DNA of 64,000 nt from Puccinellia tenuiflora. Taxonomy: Eukaryota > Streptophyta > Magnoliopsida > Poales > Poaceae. The position numbers and the translations under genes were made by a program. Of the stretch, positions 31,993 through 43,712 are shown piece by piece (the first letter of the stretch is position 1; every line of letters begins with the position of its first letter). The stretch lies in the NCBI GenBank assembly GCA_012064385.1, contig QRDG01000415.1, positions 2,325,792-2,389,791 of the forward strand, in the 5' to 3' direction. The notes under the pieces were generated by a model. The model was not told the DNA's origin. It saw only the letters and a list, made by a program, of their open reading frames with translations, and did no database searches.

Positions 31993-32693
31993 TCATAATA
32001 ACATATTTACCTCTCTCATAATAATTTTCAGTAGTATTATAATTAGTATCATCAAGTAATATAGGATCATCATAAACTTCATAGCATAGGTCATCATAAA
32101 CAACCGTATCCCATTTTTATTTCTACCTTCTGTTCTTTTTAGTTTGGTTGTGTTTTGGGTGATGTTTAATAGGGGAATCATGGTCATAAGTGTAGCAAGC
32201 ATCAATTTCCTCAAAAAGGGATATTTCAAGAGAATCCATAGGAACATAACATTCATCCTCCTTTGGTAAGCATGGAGGGCAATCAAATAATGCAAAGAGT
32301 TAAAGAGTTACTCTCATTAGAAGGTAGGCATGGGTAGATAATCCATTCTTCCTCCTTTTCTTTGTCACTCTCTTCCTCTTTTTCATCCAATGAGCTTCCA
32401 GTTTTAGCAATTTCTTCTTCCATAATTTCCTGCAAGACATTAGTCTCTTCTTTTGGAGGATAAGTTCTCCCAAGAAATTCGGTAATATAAGGATTATCAT
32501 TGTAATACTCAAGGCAATACCCAAGTATAACAAAATTTTCAGATTGGTAAGAAGCATCATCAATATCTTTAAGCATAGAAGTAATTTCATTAGCACCCAT
32601 AAAAGCAACAAATTCTTCAATTTGTTCAAGATTATGAAAATCATAGCTCCCTTTAGCATAAGAAGCCAATATTTCATTATAATATAATAACAT
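31993..32693 (-). pseudogene. Acidic ORF of the second Athila internal copy (frameshifted)
   Basis: This is homologous to 26508-27467. The minus-strand frame is open from 32693 (LLYYNEILASYAKGSYDF) to 32283 and then shifts because 'tgcaaagagtt' replaces 'tgtaagagtt' near 32290. Further small indels lie near 32035 and 32117. The first part of the ORF is lost by changes near 32680. The acidic EEEW region and the Cys cluster are still recognisable across frames. Confidence 0.65.
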
Positions 32694-33110
32694 TGGAAAG
32701 GGAGGTGTTTATGCCTCCTACAGCAAAAAGATTCATTAATGCACCAGGATTATCATAAGTAGAGCAAAAGTTTTCAGCAAGACTATTCAATTTATTTATT
32801 TGTGCCCCATAAGTGTTTTTCTTTTTTCAGACAAGCAGTATTCCTTATAATATTTATGTTGTTCTCGTGAACCGACCTTGCCAATAAGATCTAGTCTCAC
32901 AGAAGTAACCATTGATAACAAGTAAAGAACAAGACATAATAACAGAACGAAACCAAAATAAACTAGGTGCTAAAATTTTTATTTTTTTGTGTTTTTCAAT
33001 TTTAAAGCAAACGAAAAGCAAAACAAGACTAACAAAAAAATATACTAGGCAAGACAATAACAAAGTAAAGTGAAAGGATGTGTGAAACTCCCCTAGCTGA
33101 AGCTTCCAAG

Positions 33111-33128
33111 TCCCCGGCAACGGCGCCA
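33111..33128 (-). other. tRNA-Asp-type primer-binding site of the complete Athila element
   Basis: The minus strand reads TGGCGCCGTTGCCGGGGA, identical to 27630-27647 and 11 bases inside the 5' LTR (33140-34675). Confidence 0.8.
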
Positions 33129-33139
33129 GAAAAACTTCT

Positions 33140-34675
33140 TGATGGCTTGATGTTGGGAGACCCCAAGAGGAAGGTATGATGTAGTGCAGAGGAAGTTTTT
33201 CCCTTGATTACAAAACCAAGGTTGTCGAATCCAGTAGGACTTGGAGAAGGCTTAGCAAGGTGTCAACGGCGCCGTTTATCGATTATTGACGTGGACCTGC
33301 ACACAATCACTAACAAACTACTTTGCCCCAACAAAACAGAGAGGTTGTCAATCTCTCCGGCTTGCCAAACACAAAGAATTAAATATTTGGATGTAAAATA
33401 TGATGATGATGAAATATGACCAGCGAGCAAACAATGATGAAAAGCTATGAAAACGGTTGTAAGCAATGTAGGAAAATAGGACCGGGGTCCACATTTCACT
33501 AGAGGTGTCTCTCCAAAAGATATACATGATGGGTAAAGAAATTACACCATGGCAATTGACAGAATAATTGTAGGCATATAACAATGCTATCATAAAACAA
33601 TATAGTTCACCGCTTCATCTAATATGGGCATTACGTCAAAATACATAGACCGTCTTCCAACTGCATCTATGACTAATAATCCACTCTGGGATCGCTATCC
33701 AGCATGTCACCCAAAAGTATTAAGTTGTAAGCAACAGATCATCGCAATAAGCAAAGTGCATAATGTAAGCAATGTAGATAACACGAAGAAATCACACTGC
33801 TATTTTCTCCCTAGTGGCAACAACACATCTCTAGCCTTAACCGTTCCTGTCACCGAACTCAAACAAAGAGAGGCATGGACCCACTATCTAGCATAAATAC
33901 TCCCTCATACAACACTAACAATCACTTGGCCAAAGCAACCACTAGCATCGGAGAGCATGCAAGATCATAGATAAAACACATAACTGAACAAAAGTAATGA
34001 CTTCCACAATTCATCGGATCCATGCAAACACAATCATGTAGCAGTTACAAATAGATGATCTTGATCATGATAGGCAGCTCATAAGATCTAAACAATGGAG
34101 TACAAGGAGAAGAGACAACCATCTAGCTACTGCTATGGACCCGTAGTCCCGTGGTGGACTACTCACGCATCACTTCGGAGGCAGGCATGGTGATGTAGAT
34201 GCCTCCAGAACCCTTCCGAACTAGGGTTGGAGATGGCGGCGGCCTCGACGACTTCTGGAGAATATGATCGGGCTCTCCTCTGTTTTTAGGTCAAAGGGGA
34301 TTTTATAGGCGAAGGGGCGACGCGAGGCGATGGACAGGGCCACCAGGTGGGATCCACGCGAGGCCTAGGGGTGGGTCGCGGCTGGAGGTCACCTGGAGCC
34401 CCTGTGGCTCCCCTCCGGCCTTCCTTTGGGCCCCGTCTTTGTTTTATATTGGAAATAACTCCCGAAAATTTTCAGCGCGATCCGAGAAACTTCCCAGAAC
34501 AACTTTTCTGAAACAAAAGGACATCAGAAAATAGGAACTGGCACTGGGCATCTTGTTAATAGGTTAGTTCCATAAATCATGCCAAAATGATATAAAAACA
34601 TTGTAGAAACATGTGGCGTTGCTACAATATCAATCACGGAACATTAAAAATTATAGATGCGTCGGAGATGTATCA
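33140..34675 (-). repeat. Athila-type LTR (5' LTR of the complete element)
   Basis: It is 1536 bp and nearly identical to 27659-29224. The main difference is a deletion of about 40 bases near 34200 (GAGGGGAATC region of the twin). On the right it ends GATGTATCA and is followed by agact, a candidate target duplication that is not found at 27658. Confidence 0.85.
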
Positions 34676-34910
34676 AGACTCCGGGGATCTTCTGGTGCAC
34701 CTCCGGTGTACCATCCAGTAGCTCCCCGCACTTGCGTATTCCTGGGCTCGAAGTGGACAGACCGGAGACTCCGGTGTCCATAGACGGAGACTTCGGCCTA
34801 ACCGGAGACTCCGGGCACCCTCCGGGGTACCTCCGGACTGGAGTCCAGTGACGCACCGCGCTTGTGTCTTGATGAGCTTGGGGTAGACAGGACGGAGACT
34901 CCGGGGAAAC
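34676..34910. repeat. Dispersed GGAGACTCCGG words next to an LTR end
   Basis: CCGGAGACTCCGG, itself an imperfect palindrome, or close variants occur near 34678, 34760, 34787, 34803 and 34892, mixed with CTCCGGNGTACC words. This resembles internal repeats of LTR elements I have seen in wheat, but the family is not identified. Confidence 0.5.
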
Positions 34911-35189
34911 ATTGCCCTTTTCTTCCTTTTTGGTGGCAGATGATCATGGGAATAATTATGTCTATGAACCTGCATCACTTAGCAACTTATTAGATAATCA
35001 CTAATGTTGTTAACTAACACACAAAACCAACTAGAGTTTAGGAAATGCTATATTAGACGGGAGATGGCTGGGCTTTGATTTCAGTCGAAAAAATGCGCGC
35101 CACGACTTGGATGGTAGATGATATACATCGCACGCATGCGGCGCTTCGCGCTAGTGCCGCCCGAATGGCGCCCGGTAATTGGTCGGCCC

Positions 35190-35690
35190 ATTCGGCGTGT
35201 CTTCCTTTTTTCGCTTGTTTCTTTATTTTTCTATACATTTTCTTTTTTCTTTTATTTTCACTTTTTTCATTTTTTTTAATGTTCAGATTTGGGAAAACAT
35301 TCAAATTTGAAATTTGTTCACACTTGAAAATTGTTCAAATTTTAAAATGTTCATATTAAAAAGTGTTCAAATTATAAAATTGTTCACATTTAAAAAAGTT
35401 CAATTTCGGAAGTGGTTCACGTGCGAAAATCGTTTTGTTCAGATTCAGAAATAATTCAAATTAAAATGTTCAGATTTGAACATGTTTAAATTCAAAAATG
35501 GTTCACTTTAGAAAAAAATCAAATTCAAAAGTTATGCACATTAGAAAATTGTTCAAATTTGAAATTTGTTCACATTAAAAAATTATTCAAATTGAAAAAG
35601 TTCAGAATTGAAAAATGTTCAAATTCGAAATTTGTTCACATCCAAAAATTGTACAACATTTTTTAATCACTAAAAGTGGAAAATAAATAA
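35190..35690. repeat. Degenerate tandem GTTCAAATTTGAAAA repeat
   Basis: There are about twenty-five diverged copies of a unit of 17-20 bases (gttcaaatttgaaa / gttcacatttaaaa). Such tracts are common in grass intergenic DNA. Their origin is unknown. Confidence 0.75.
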
Positions 35691-35868
35691 AACAAAATGA
35701 AAAAAGAAAACCGAAAAAAAGGAGAACATGAAAAAGAAATAACGAAATTGAGACCCGAACGAAAGGGAATTGCGGACTTGGACACGGCCCTGAACGCCGT
35801 TTCTTTGTCCGAGGCGCGGCTGGGCCTAGCATGAGCCCAACCCGTTGGAGTTCGCCGGCATGCCCTGG

Positions 35869-35877
35869 TATTTATAT
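35869..35877 (+). promoter_or_regulatory. TATA-like sequence upstream of the DUF6598 gene
   Basis: TATTTATAT lies about 125 bp before the ATG at 36001, a plausible core promoter distance with a short 5' leader. No other TATA box lies between it and the start codon. Confidence 0.4.
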
Positions 35878-36000
35878 GTACTAGAAACTGCCCACGCCGA
35901 GGAGGGGAGAGGAGGCTAGGGTTTCCTCGCGGAAACAGGCGGCGGCGAGGGTAAGAAAACTATCAAGGGCATAAAGGGTGCGCGCCAGAGTGAGATTGAG

Positions 36001-38651
36001 ATGGATTCGAAGAAGGAGAGATCCGAGATGCAGATGGATTCGAAGAAGGGGATATCCAAGATGCAGATGGATGCTGGGGCGACAAGCAAGGATACGGCGG
36101 CTGGGAAGGGGGAAACACGGCAAGACCGCAAGAGGAAGAAGAAGGTACCGGCAAAGATAAGGAAGGCAGGTGAACCGACTGTGAGGAAGAAGGACAGCAC
36201 GGTGAAGGAAACGCGTGGTCCGGCGGAAGTACATAAGTTGACAATTCCTGTCGATGAAGATCGCGATAAGTTCCACAAACAGTGGATGCGATCATGGGGC
36301 AAGAAGATCATTTCCATGGACCATAAAAGTAAGTACCCTACTAATTGCGTTTCTAATTGTACTTCTTGCATTTTGTTCCCCCTCCATGGAGGAGCTAGCA
36401 GTATACTATGATAGATACCGAAATTAGTAAATCGCTTCCCAATGGAATTCTCATACGAATAATTACATCTGATGCAGCTACTATCCCCAGTGTGCGTTAC
36501 ACGGACATTGTTTCCCCCAGGGGTCCCGTCGGCCCCGTAAGCACTCTGCAGCCCTTTGAAGTCAAAATCTCAAGCCAAGAGAACTCAGGTTTGAGTTGGC
36601 CACTGCATGTGTATGGTATTGTCGCCGCACGTGATCTGATGGATTACAAGCGCAATATCATCTTTGAGCGTGAAAGGGATAACTGACAGATCATCAATGA
36701 TGGGGTTCGTGTCTTTTGCCTGCTAGCCCCTTGTCTATACTTGCATGATTGCCTTTGGTTTATTCATCAGCTGAGCCTTACATATTGACTAGTAGTGTGT
36801 TGTTGATTAGAGACTATTAGCTTGCAAAATACCAGGTACAAATTTCATGCGTAGAATACTTTCTTGAGAACAAAACTGTGATAAACACTTGCAAAGATGC
36901 AGGGTAGGAATTAAATGCACAGAGTACATTTTTTTGAGCAAAATTGTGATAAACCATACCTCCTGAGTTTGGCTTGGTTCAAAGAACATCTTAGCTCTTA
37001 TAGTGTATACAATAAAATTGCACCCGCCTCTCTGAATTTGGCATGTTAGGAAGAACTCTGGCAAATGGAGACAGGAATGAATAATAACAATAGCTCATAT
37101 CTGACATATGAACAGCATATGTGCCTGCCATCGTCATTATTTGAAATACCTCAATCACTTTGAGCTTAGATTTAGAAGTTGGCAAATTAGAACTAATAAA
37201 CCTGAATTTTAATCATTATGGGATTAGTATTATTTTGAATCATGCTGGTTAAATTGTGTAATCAAAATAACTTAAATTCACATGTATGTTCAGTACGTAT
37301 ACGTTGAACTGAAAAATGGTAACCAATACTGAATCAAAGCCAAAATAACTTATTTTGGTTTGCGCGAATTTACCAAGTTCTAAAACCTTATGGCATATAA
37401 GCAGCCAACCTTGAGATCAGATGGCAGATACCCTTATGTTTCTCAATTTCCTCAAGGTTGTGGTTACATAATCTGTGTCGATGTCTTCTATTCTAATTTT
37501 TTTTTTCATGATATAGTGTCCATTTTTCTTTATGTCAACTTAGTTGCCTGATTCTTGACTCTTCGCTTCATAAGTTCTGGCCTTTTACTCCCACAATGCT
37601 TCTTAAGTTGAATATTGAGGCTATTTATTTTGTATTTCACAGTTGTAAGGTGTTGGTACCCGCACAGGAATTGGACATGCTTTAGTGTGTTTGAATACAT
37701 GTACACCTTAACAAATATCCTCTTTTTGTAATCATTATAATTTCTCTTGACATTTATATTATGCTTTCAAGCTTCATTTATGCTATGCATTTCATGCATA
37801 ATACAGTCATTTTGTTTGATTATGCTGCTCGACAGTTATCTTCTTTGACATTTCACGTATAATACACTGTCACTTTTGTTTTGATTGTGCTTCTTAAGTT
37901 CCTTTTTTGCTTTTTAGAGCCGGGATGTCAATTTCAGTTATTGTAATTAAATTCCCCTTTATAAATAGATCAAATATTGGTGGCACTTTTTTTGTCCTCT
38001 TTATAAGGGTGTAAGAAATACTAGTATTTGCTTGATTAATTTTGCATGCAGTTTCCATACCTATTCCTGTCAGGTCCTGCACGTGCTGTTGTGCTGGTTG
38101 ATCCTGTGTACTTTGAGGCTGACCTTAGAGTGAAGGGCAGTGGGCAGTCTGTGGATCAAGATCTTATCTTCCTAGCTGAGTCGTTCAGGGATATTCAGCC
38201 GCTTAATTCATCCGTGTTTACGTGTGTCTACACTGGAAAGATCAGTGCACTGGAGTTGACATTTGGCCACATCAACAGTTCAGTAGAGGCTGCAGTCAGT
38301 ATGAAAGTCATCCATGGTTCATGGCCAGATGGTTTCAAAGGTTTTTTTGCTGCAAACACTGCCAGTATAAATGACATGACAATTGTGTTGCTTCAGACTG
38401 GTGACAATAATAAGTTGCCTCTTGCTGATGACGGCACAATCAAGCTTCAACGACATGTTGTTTGTGCTGAAATTATGGACGGCGAGCATCTGGAAGTTTC
38501 TGTCAGTGCTTATGATGTTCGTAATGGGCAACAATTTCATGATGCTAGTCGTTTTGAACCTCAGGAACATGGTAGACGCTATGGTAAACTTAATGTTGAT
38601 TCCTGTGAGATTGAGGTCACTGTCACCTGGTCCCTTATCAAGTGGAACTAG
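36001..38651 (+). pseudogene. DUF6598-domain protein gene, three exons, probably broken
   Basis: This is a low-copy host gene. Exon 1 (36001-36328) encodes a Lys-rich N-terminus that opens with an 11-residue tandem duplication (MDSKKERSEMQ, MDSKKGISKMQ) and ends at a GTAAGT donor. Exon 2 (about 36402-36704) shows SVRYTDIVSP, STLQPFEVKI and WPLHVYGIVAARD. Exon 3 (38052-38651) follows a 1.35-kb intron and encodes YLFLSGPARAVVLVDPV, the rest of the beta-rich domain and a closing EVTVTWSLIKWN. These motifs are those of the grass DUF6598 family, whose function is unknown. TGA at 36684 interrupts the conserved RDNCQ-type segment. The start of exon 2 reads YYDRYRN in a frame different from the rest, so a frameshift is likely too. 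Sequencing error or unusual splicing is possible. Confidence 0.75.
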
Positions 38652-39433
38652 GAGGAATCTGACTTTGCTGTTGTGTCTGGGCGATTGACTATTTATCCTC
38701 CTGTCCATGTTCATTATGTCTAAAGTGTTATCTCGTATTTTAACCATGACAATACATGTATGCCCTGTTTGGTTGCATAGAATTGAGCATGGAATTAAGG
38801 AATCTAGAATTGAGCCCCTAATTCTTTTGTTTGGTTGTACTAGGAATTTGCATCTGGAATCACAGGCCCAATTCCGAGCGGACCCGCGCGCGTGCGAACC
38901 GAGCAGGGAAACTTTCCGAGGTCTCAAGGTAGAAAATCTCGCGGAATCTCCCGAACGGGTACTCGTTTTCCTGACCTCCCCGACCTCCAGCCTCGCGCGA
39001 CCAAGGACCAGGACGGGAGCTCCTCGCCGGCGGCCCGAGCAGGTGCGCCTCCAGCTCTTCCTCCTCTTCCCCGCCCACCTTCTCCTAGCCGCCTCCCTCT
39101 CCGCATCGCCCGACCCCTGGCCGCCCCTCCCCGCATCGCCCGACCTGGAAACCTAACCCTAGGCGGCGGCGGGAGGAGGGTCGAACGGCGGCGGAGGTAG
39201 GAGGAAGAACATGGCGCCCTCCCTCTCCTCTGATTCCACGACAGGGGTAACGAATTTGGGTCAAAAATTTCTATGAAATAGTCATATTTATGTGTGTTCT
39301 TGCTATGAACTTGCAGATTGGAGAGGAATAGGTTTGATTTTCGTTTTCTACACTCTAGAATATGTTAAAATGCAAATTAGTTACATATGGTTATATGTGA
39401 ATGATTATATGTTCTTCATCATGTAGCATCATC

Positions 39434-40003
39434 ATGTCTAATCAAGAGTTGGTCGATTACGTTACCGAAGAGAACAAAAGAAGAAAAAGAAGACGGCTAG
39501 TGTTGACAAAGGTGTATTTTGAGGAGTCTATGCTTGCTTTAGCTTATGTTAGTACTCAAAGGGCACCGAGGGATCTAGGAGCCTTCACTGATTTTGAGGA
39601 GAAGGTTGCATATAGGAAGTATTTCTTGAAAAAAACATACAATGGGTCGGAGACAAGATGCTATGATGAGCTACGGTTAACCAAAAGAAATTTTCATAAT
39701 CTTTGTGCTATGTTGCGTGAGAAGTGTGGTCTCAAAGATAGCAAGTTTGTCACAGTAGAAGAAAATGTTGCTATGTTCTTACAAGTTGTTGGGCATGGAA
39801 CTAAAATGAGAATGATTAGGTTTGAGCGGTCTTTAGAGACCACTAGTAGGCACTTAAAAAATGTGTTAGATGCCATCCTATCTCTAACTGGAGAGTGCAT
39901 CAAGCTCCCTGAGCCTGCCACTCCTCCCGATGATTACAAATGGAAGTGGTTTCCCGATGCTCAGGTTGGGATGATGATGAAGAAACTCCTGAGCGGCCCA
40001 TGA
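39434..40003 (+). pseudogene. N-terminal part of a Harbinger transposase
   Basis: The ORF from ATG 39434 contains YFEESMLALAYVST, then NFHNLCAMLREKCGL and VEENVAMFLQVVGHG, the N-terminal region of plant PIF/Harbinger transposases (DUF8040-type). It ends normally up to DYKWKWFPDA (about 39960) and then changes abruptly into unrelated residues and a stop at 40001. The DDE catalytic domain that should begin here (GALDGTH) is absent, so the protein cannot catalyse transposition. The break coincides with the start of the Myb-like tail. Confidence 0.8.
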
Positions 40004-40272
40004 AGAGGCCACGCGCTGCTGATGCTATCCTTAGCATGGTGGGAGAGCTGAGATGCACCTTTGACGAGGCTTTGAAGACAACAAATGCACTTCCGCCACC
40101 AAAGGTGACTCCTCCATCTGAAATCCTTGCTAAACTAAAGGAGATACTTGCTTTGGAGGGTGATGATCTGCTGAGAGCTTATGGGAAGCTCACAGCCAAT
40201 GAGCACACCTTTGAGTCACTCATGGCACTACCCCAGGACTTGAGGAAGCCATGGTTGTTGACCTTGCCTTGA
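39967..40272 (+). pseudogene. C-terminal part of the Harbinger Myb/SANT-like protein
   Basis: In another frame from the transposase, DDEETPERPMKRPRAADAIL continues to MALPQDLRKPWLLTLP and a stop at 40270. This is the C-terminal tail of the Myb-like DNA-binding protein that Harbinger elements encode as their second gene. The DNA-binding domain itself is missing, removed by the same deletion that removed the transposase catalytic domain. Confidence 0.65.
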
Positions 40273-40614
40273 TGATTGCTACCCTTGTGGTTGTTCTTAT
40301 GAACTATTATTTATGTACTTTGTAAGACTTAAACTACCCGCTTTCTGCTATTTGTAAGACATAAACTACCCGCTTTGTGCTATGTGTTGGAGACATATTT
40401 ATCATCCATGTTATATTGTTCAAAGTCCAAAAAAATTCAATTCCACATGATGTACATCCAAACAGGATTTGGAATTCCATTCCAGCCTTGATTCTACGGA
40501 CGAATACCATGCGCATCCAAACAGCAAAACTGGAATTCCATTGAAATCGTTGATTTGGTATTCCATTGCCAATTCAATTCCGCGGCGAATTCTGCGCAAC
40601 CAAACAAGCCAGTA

Positions 40615-42938
40615 TGGACAAAAGTTTGATCTGTCGTCTTTTAATTGTGGGATAAACCATCGTGGTACAGCCAGTTCGCTGCTTCAGTTTCGCTGCCAAC
40701 TTCTTGCCTGCCAACTTCTTGCCGGAACGCTGAAATCTGAACCAAGGGGATTTCAAACCCAATCAACCTTTTTTAGATTTGCTAAAATAACAATCGATTT
40801 CTGATTCCGACAAGGCAGCTCTACATGATCAACAAGAAAGTACATGGTCAACTAGAAATGCACTAGTAATCAAGCACGTGCAATGCACGTTGTGACCAAT
40901 ATAAACCAAAGTCACATTGATCATTCTATCCAAAAAGAAAAAGTTGTTTGCACTTTTTTCATAGGTATGTGCCCAACTTCAGAATTAGAGCAAACCAGCG
41001 GAAAATGAAAATTTAACGCTAGGAAAACATTCTTTTCTCTAGACCATGAAGCAAAGCAAAAAGAAGTCAATAATTAAAAATAAATGAAGATTCAGTGAGG
41101 AACTCAAAGTGACTAAAATTCAGAACTTTTGCAACATGGGGTAAAGGCCCATGCTCTACCATGGGAGGTTAGACAGACCCTCAACCCCCTTGGAATGCAC
41201 ACTGCTGCAGCGAATTGAGTAGAGGCAACAACCAAGACGAAATGAGTGATCTTTCATGCGCAAATGAGTGTCTCGCTTGATATAATTTATGAAACAAGCA
41301 TAAATACATTTGTTAATCTCATGCACTCGAACCATATTCCAATAACTCATCACAAGTTCACAACACAATCTTGATCATGTTTTGAACATCATTACAAATT
41401 ATTTTTTATCCCTTCATGTTCTTAAGTTTCACAAATGGCTCATGCAAGTATATGCACAATAAGTCTTTTTTGATGATCCCTCATTTGTGTGTTAGTAAAT
41501 AATTCCATATTTTACAACAAAAAGGGAGAATAAGTCTGACAGAAGCATGGTCAGGACTAAATTTTGCTGAATTGAAAGAAACCGGTCCGCGTCATGGACA
41601 GTGCATAGTTCAGTGTTTTCGTTATCCCAAGTATCCAAGTTAAGCTTCCCTGAGCGTATTTAGATCACAGCCAAGACACTATACATGCAGTACACATACG
41701 TCAAATTATCCCTCGAGCAATCTCCACACATACAACCTGCCAGAAGTAGAGAACATTAGAGTAGCTTATAAGTTGTGAGCAAACATGTATATGTGCAAAC
41801 ATGAGATAATAATTATTGTGCAACAGTCTCCTCTCTAATTCTCCACAAGATATGTTTGCTCTTCCTTTTCAATCCACGCCAATCAATAATCTTTGTCAAG
41901 CTGGCAGCTGTGTCCTTAACTATTATGAAGAGGGGCCTCCATCCTCTACGAAGAAAAACCGAGTCAGACCTGCATATATATGTCCAATTGTCATACATCT
42001 CCAGATGCAAACAAACAAAATGGAAGATTTCTTTTACCTATGTATTATCAAGGATGCATCTTTCCACTGTCATGTAGGACTAACTGATAATTTAAATATG
42101 AGAGACAATAGTCCAGTACTAAGACATATCAATATATTATGAATTTGAGTTGTTGCTGCTCCGTTTCAACAACACAATCTGAAAAAATCGCACAAAGAAA
42201 AATGATTACCTCTCATGTCATGTCTTCTCCGACGCCTTTAACATTTCCCAACCCTTCCTTTACCTTCCATTCGCTTGTACTTCTGAAAGAATCATGTTGC
42301 ACAAAGAAACGGCAAACGAAGCAATCTATATGAACATAGCCCGAATCCGATCTAATCACTGCAAGAAAAAATAAGATTAGAATATCAAAGAAGAAGTGAG
42401 CAGATAAACATCACATTCAAATATTATAGCTATCAAACTTTTAATAAATAATAGTTAGGAGTAGAAGACATGTGGTCGTCAGGATCTTAGGATATAGAGC
42501 TGTATCTAGAAACAAAGCACAGTAAGTAAAAATACGCAGGCCATCCTGATTTCACTGGATCATCAGCTTAAGCAGAACACAGTCAATCATTTATAAGGTG
42601 TAGAACTCTCTTACAATAGCAGATCATCAGTAAAAGAAAGGAGAGTGTGTCCATTGGTCTACCATATATCAGTGTCTATCCATGGCTCCTAATAGCAGGA
42701 CTTTATATTGTGCTTATCCTAGTTAATATTCGACCTGTAACATATGAGCTAGGAGGGAAAGAGAAAAGTTGAGATCAACCCATACCAATCAACCAATGCA
42801 GCTGTATGTTCTTACATATCTTGTCCAGTGCCAACTTGAAATCAGATACGTGAATCTTGTTGGCCTATTTCGGCACAATGCCGATAGTTGGATGATATAT
42901 ACAAACCAAACTGAATAAAACACACAGATAAGTTCATA
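40615..42938. other. Unassigned AT-rich DNA
   Basis: No gene is recognised. A palindrome ACGTGCA-a-TGCACGT lies at about 40875-40892 and looks like the end of a small transposon, but no partner was found. A minus-strand frame at 42010-41813 (RGWRPLFIIVKDTAASL) is protein-like but short and unsupported. Confidence 0.4.
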
Positions 42939-42940
42939 TA

Positions 42941-43112
42941 CTCCCTCCGTTCCATAATATAAGATGTTTTAGCCCTTTTCCACATTCGTATTTGTACCAC
43001 ATGTATCTAGACATGTTTTAGTGTATGTGTTCACCCACTTTCCATTCTTTTAGTCCGAATCTAGACAACATGTGAAACATCTAAAACATCTTATATTGTG
43101 GAACGGAGGGAG
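42941..43112. mobile_element. Stowaway MITE
   Basis: It is 172 bp, starting CTCCCTCCGTTCC and ending GGAACGGAGGGAG, with TA on both sides (42939-42940, 43113-43114). The inverted repeats extend inward (ATAATATAAGATGTTTTAG and complement). This is the classic Triticeae Stowaway structure of the Tc1/mariner superfamily. It has no coding capacity. Confidence 0.95.
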
Positions 43113-43114
43113 TA

Positions 43115-43712
43115 GTAATCAGATTTCACACTAACAAACCTTTGGTGCGGGAGTAACATGAATGCATAGTATAACCATCACTTTAAGATCTCAATAGGAG
43201 AAACAAAAAAAATCTGGTACATGGAAATCTAAGACTTGCATCATATGTATGAATTGAAGTTGAACTCTTTAACAACCAACCGAAGCTGCAAACACCAAAG
43301 ACACTCACATTGCGAATCGAGGACGGGCGACTAAAGCATCAACAGCAACGACAACCTGTCGTCGATGAAACAAAATAGAACATATTGAGCAGGGGTTGAC
43401 TTCACCATCGATTTAGGATCGGGCACAGTCACTCTGATGCGGCCCACAATTCCATAAGAAATGAATATAGTGAGGGGTGTAATAATCAAAATAAATAAAT
43501 AATAAGATCACAACGTTGGGGACAAATCATACATGCGGGGGACAAAACCACAACGTTTTTGTTTGAGAAAACAGAGTAGCAATGGATCCAACCCGTCTTG
43601 CAGCTTGGCTGCGTGGCCATGTTTCCAGCTCCTCTTGCATCTTGGTGGCCTGGACTTCGACCAGGGGCGGAGGAAGCGGTCCCAGAGTACGGCGGCGGCC
43701 GAGCTCGTAGTC
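43115..43712. other. Unassigned DNA left of the C1 LTR
   Basis: No gene is recognised. The last 150 bp become GC-rich (GGCGGCGGCC). The minus-strand frame running from 43908 to 43486 crosses the LTR border and is not credible. Confidence 0.35.

Larger units (their letters stand above)
25859..34675 (-). mobile_element. Non-autonomous Athila-type element in tandem LTR-internal-LTR form
   Basis: The order on the + strand is internal DNA (25859-27658), LTR (27659-29224), internal DNA (29225-33139), LTR (33140-34675). The two internal segments share 25859-27658 = 31352-33139 almost base for base. Each LTR is preceded (at lower coordinates) by the tRNA-Asp-type primer site. A complete minus-strand element is 27659-34675, about 7 kb. 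Its 3.9-kb interior has no gag or pol, only one acidic ORF near the primer site and a long 3' non-coding region. The extra internal copy on the left indicates unequal recombination between two copies. Confidence 0.8.
34676..35868. other. Gene-poor stretch between Athila LTR and the DUF6598 gene
   Basis: No credible gene is seen. 34757-34910 has several GGAGACTCCGG words (see repeat entry). 35190-35680 is a degenerate TTCAAATTTG repeat. 35760-35850 is GC-rich and ends just before a TATA-like sequence. ORFs here come from the repeats. Confidence 0.5.
38761..40611 (+). mobile_element. PIF/Harbinger element, internally deleted
   Basis: The ends TGCCCTGTTTGGTTGC and, reversed, TGGCTTGTTTGGTTGC form imperfect terminal inverted repeats. 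They are flanked by GTA on both sides (38758-38760, 40612-40614). Subterminal DNA is rich in GGAATT/AATTCC words. The interior joins the start of the transposase gene to the end of the Myb-like gene. It sits about 110 bp after the DUF6598 stop codon. GTA is not the usual TTA/TAA duplication, so the exact border may be one or two bases off. Confidence 0.8.

Noticed and set aside
41813..42010. Minus-strand frame RGWRPLFIIVKDTAASL as a gene
   Set aside because: It has 65 codons only, with no recognisable domain and no convincing neighbouring exon. It could be an exon of an unknown gene, but this cannot be supported.
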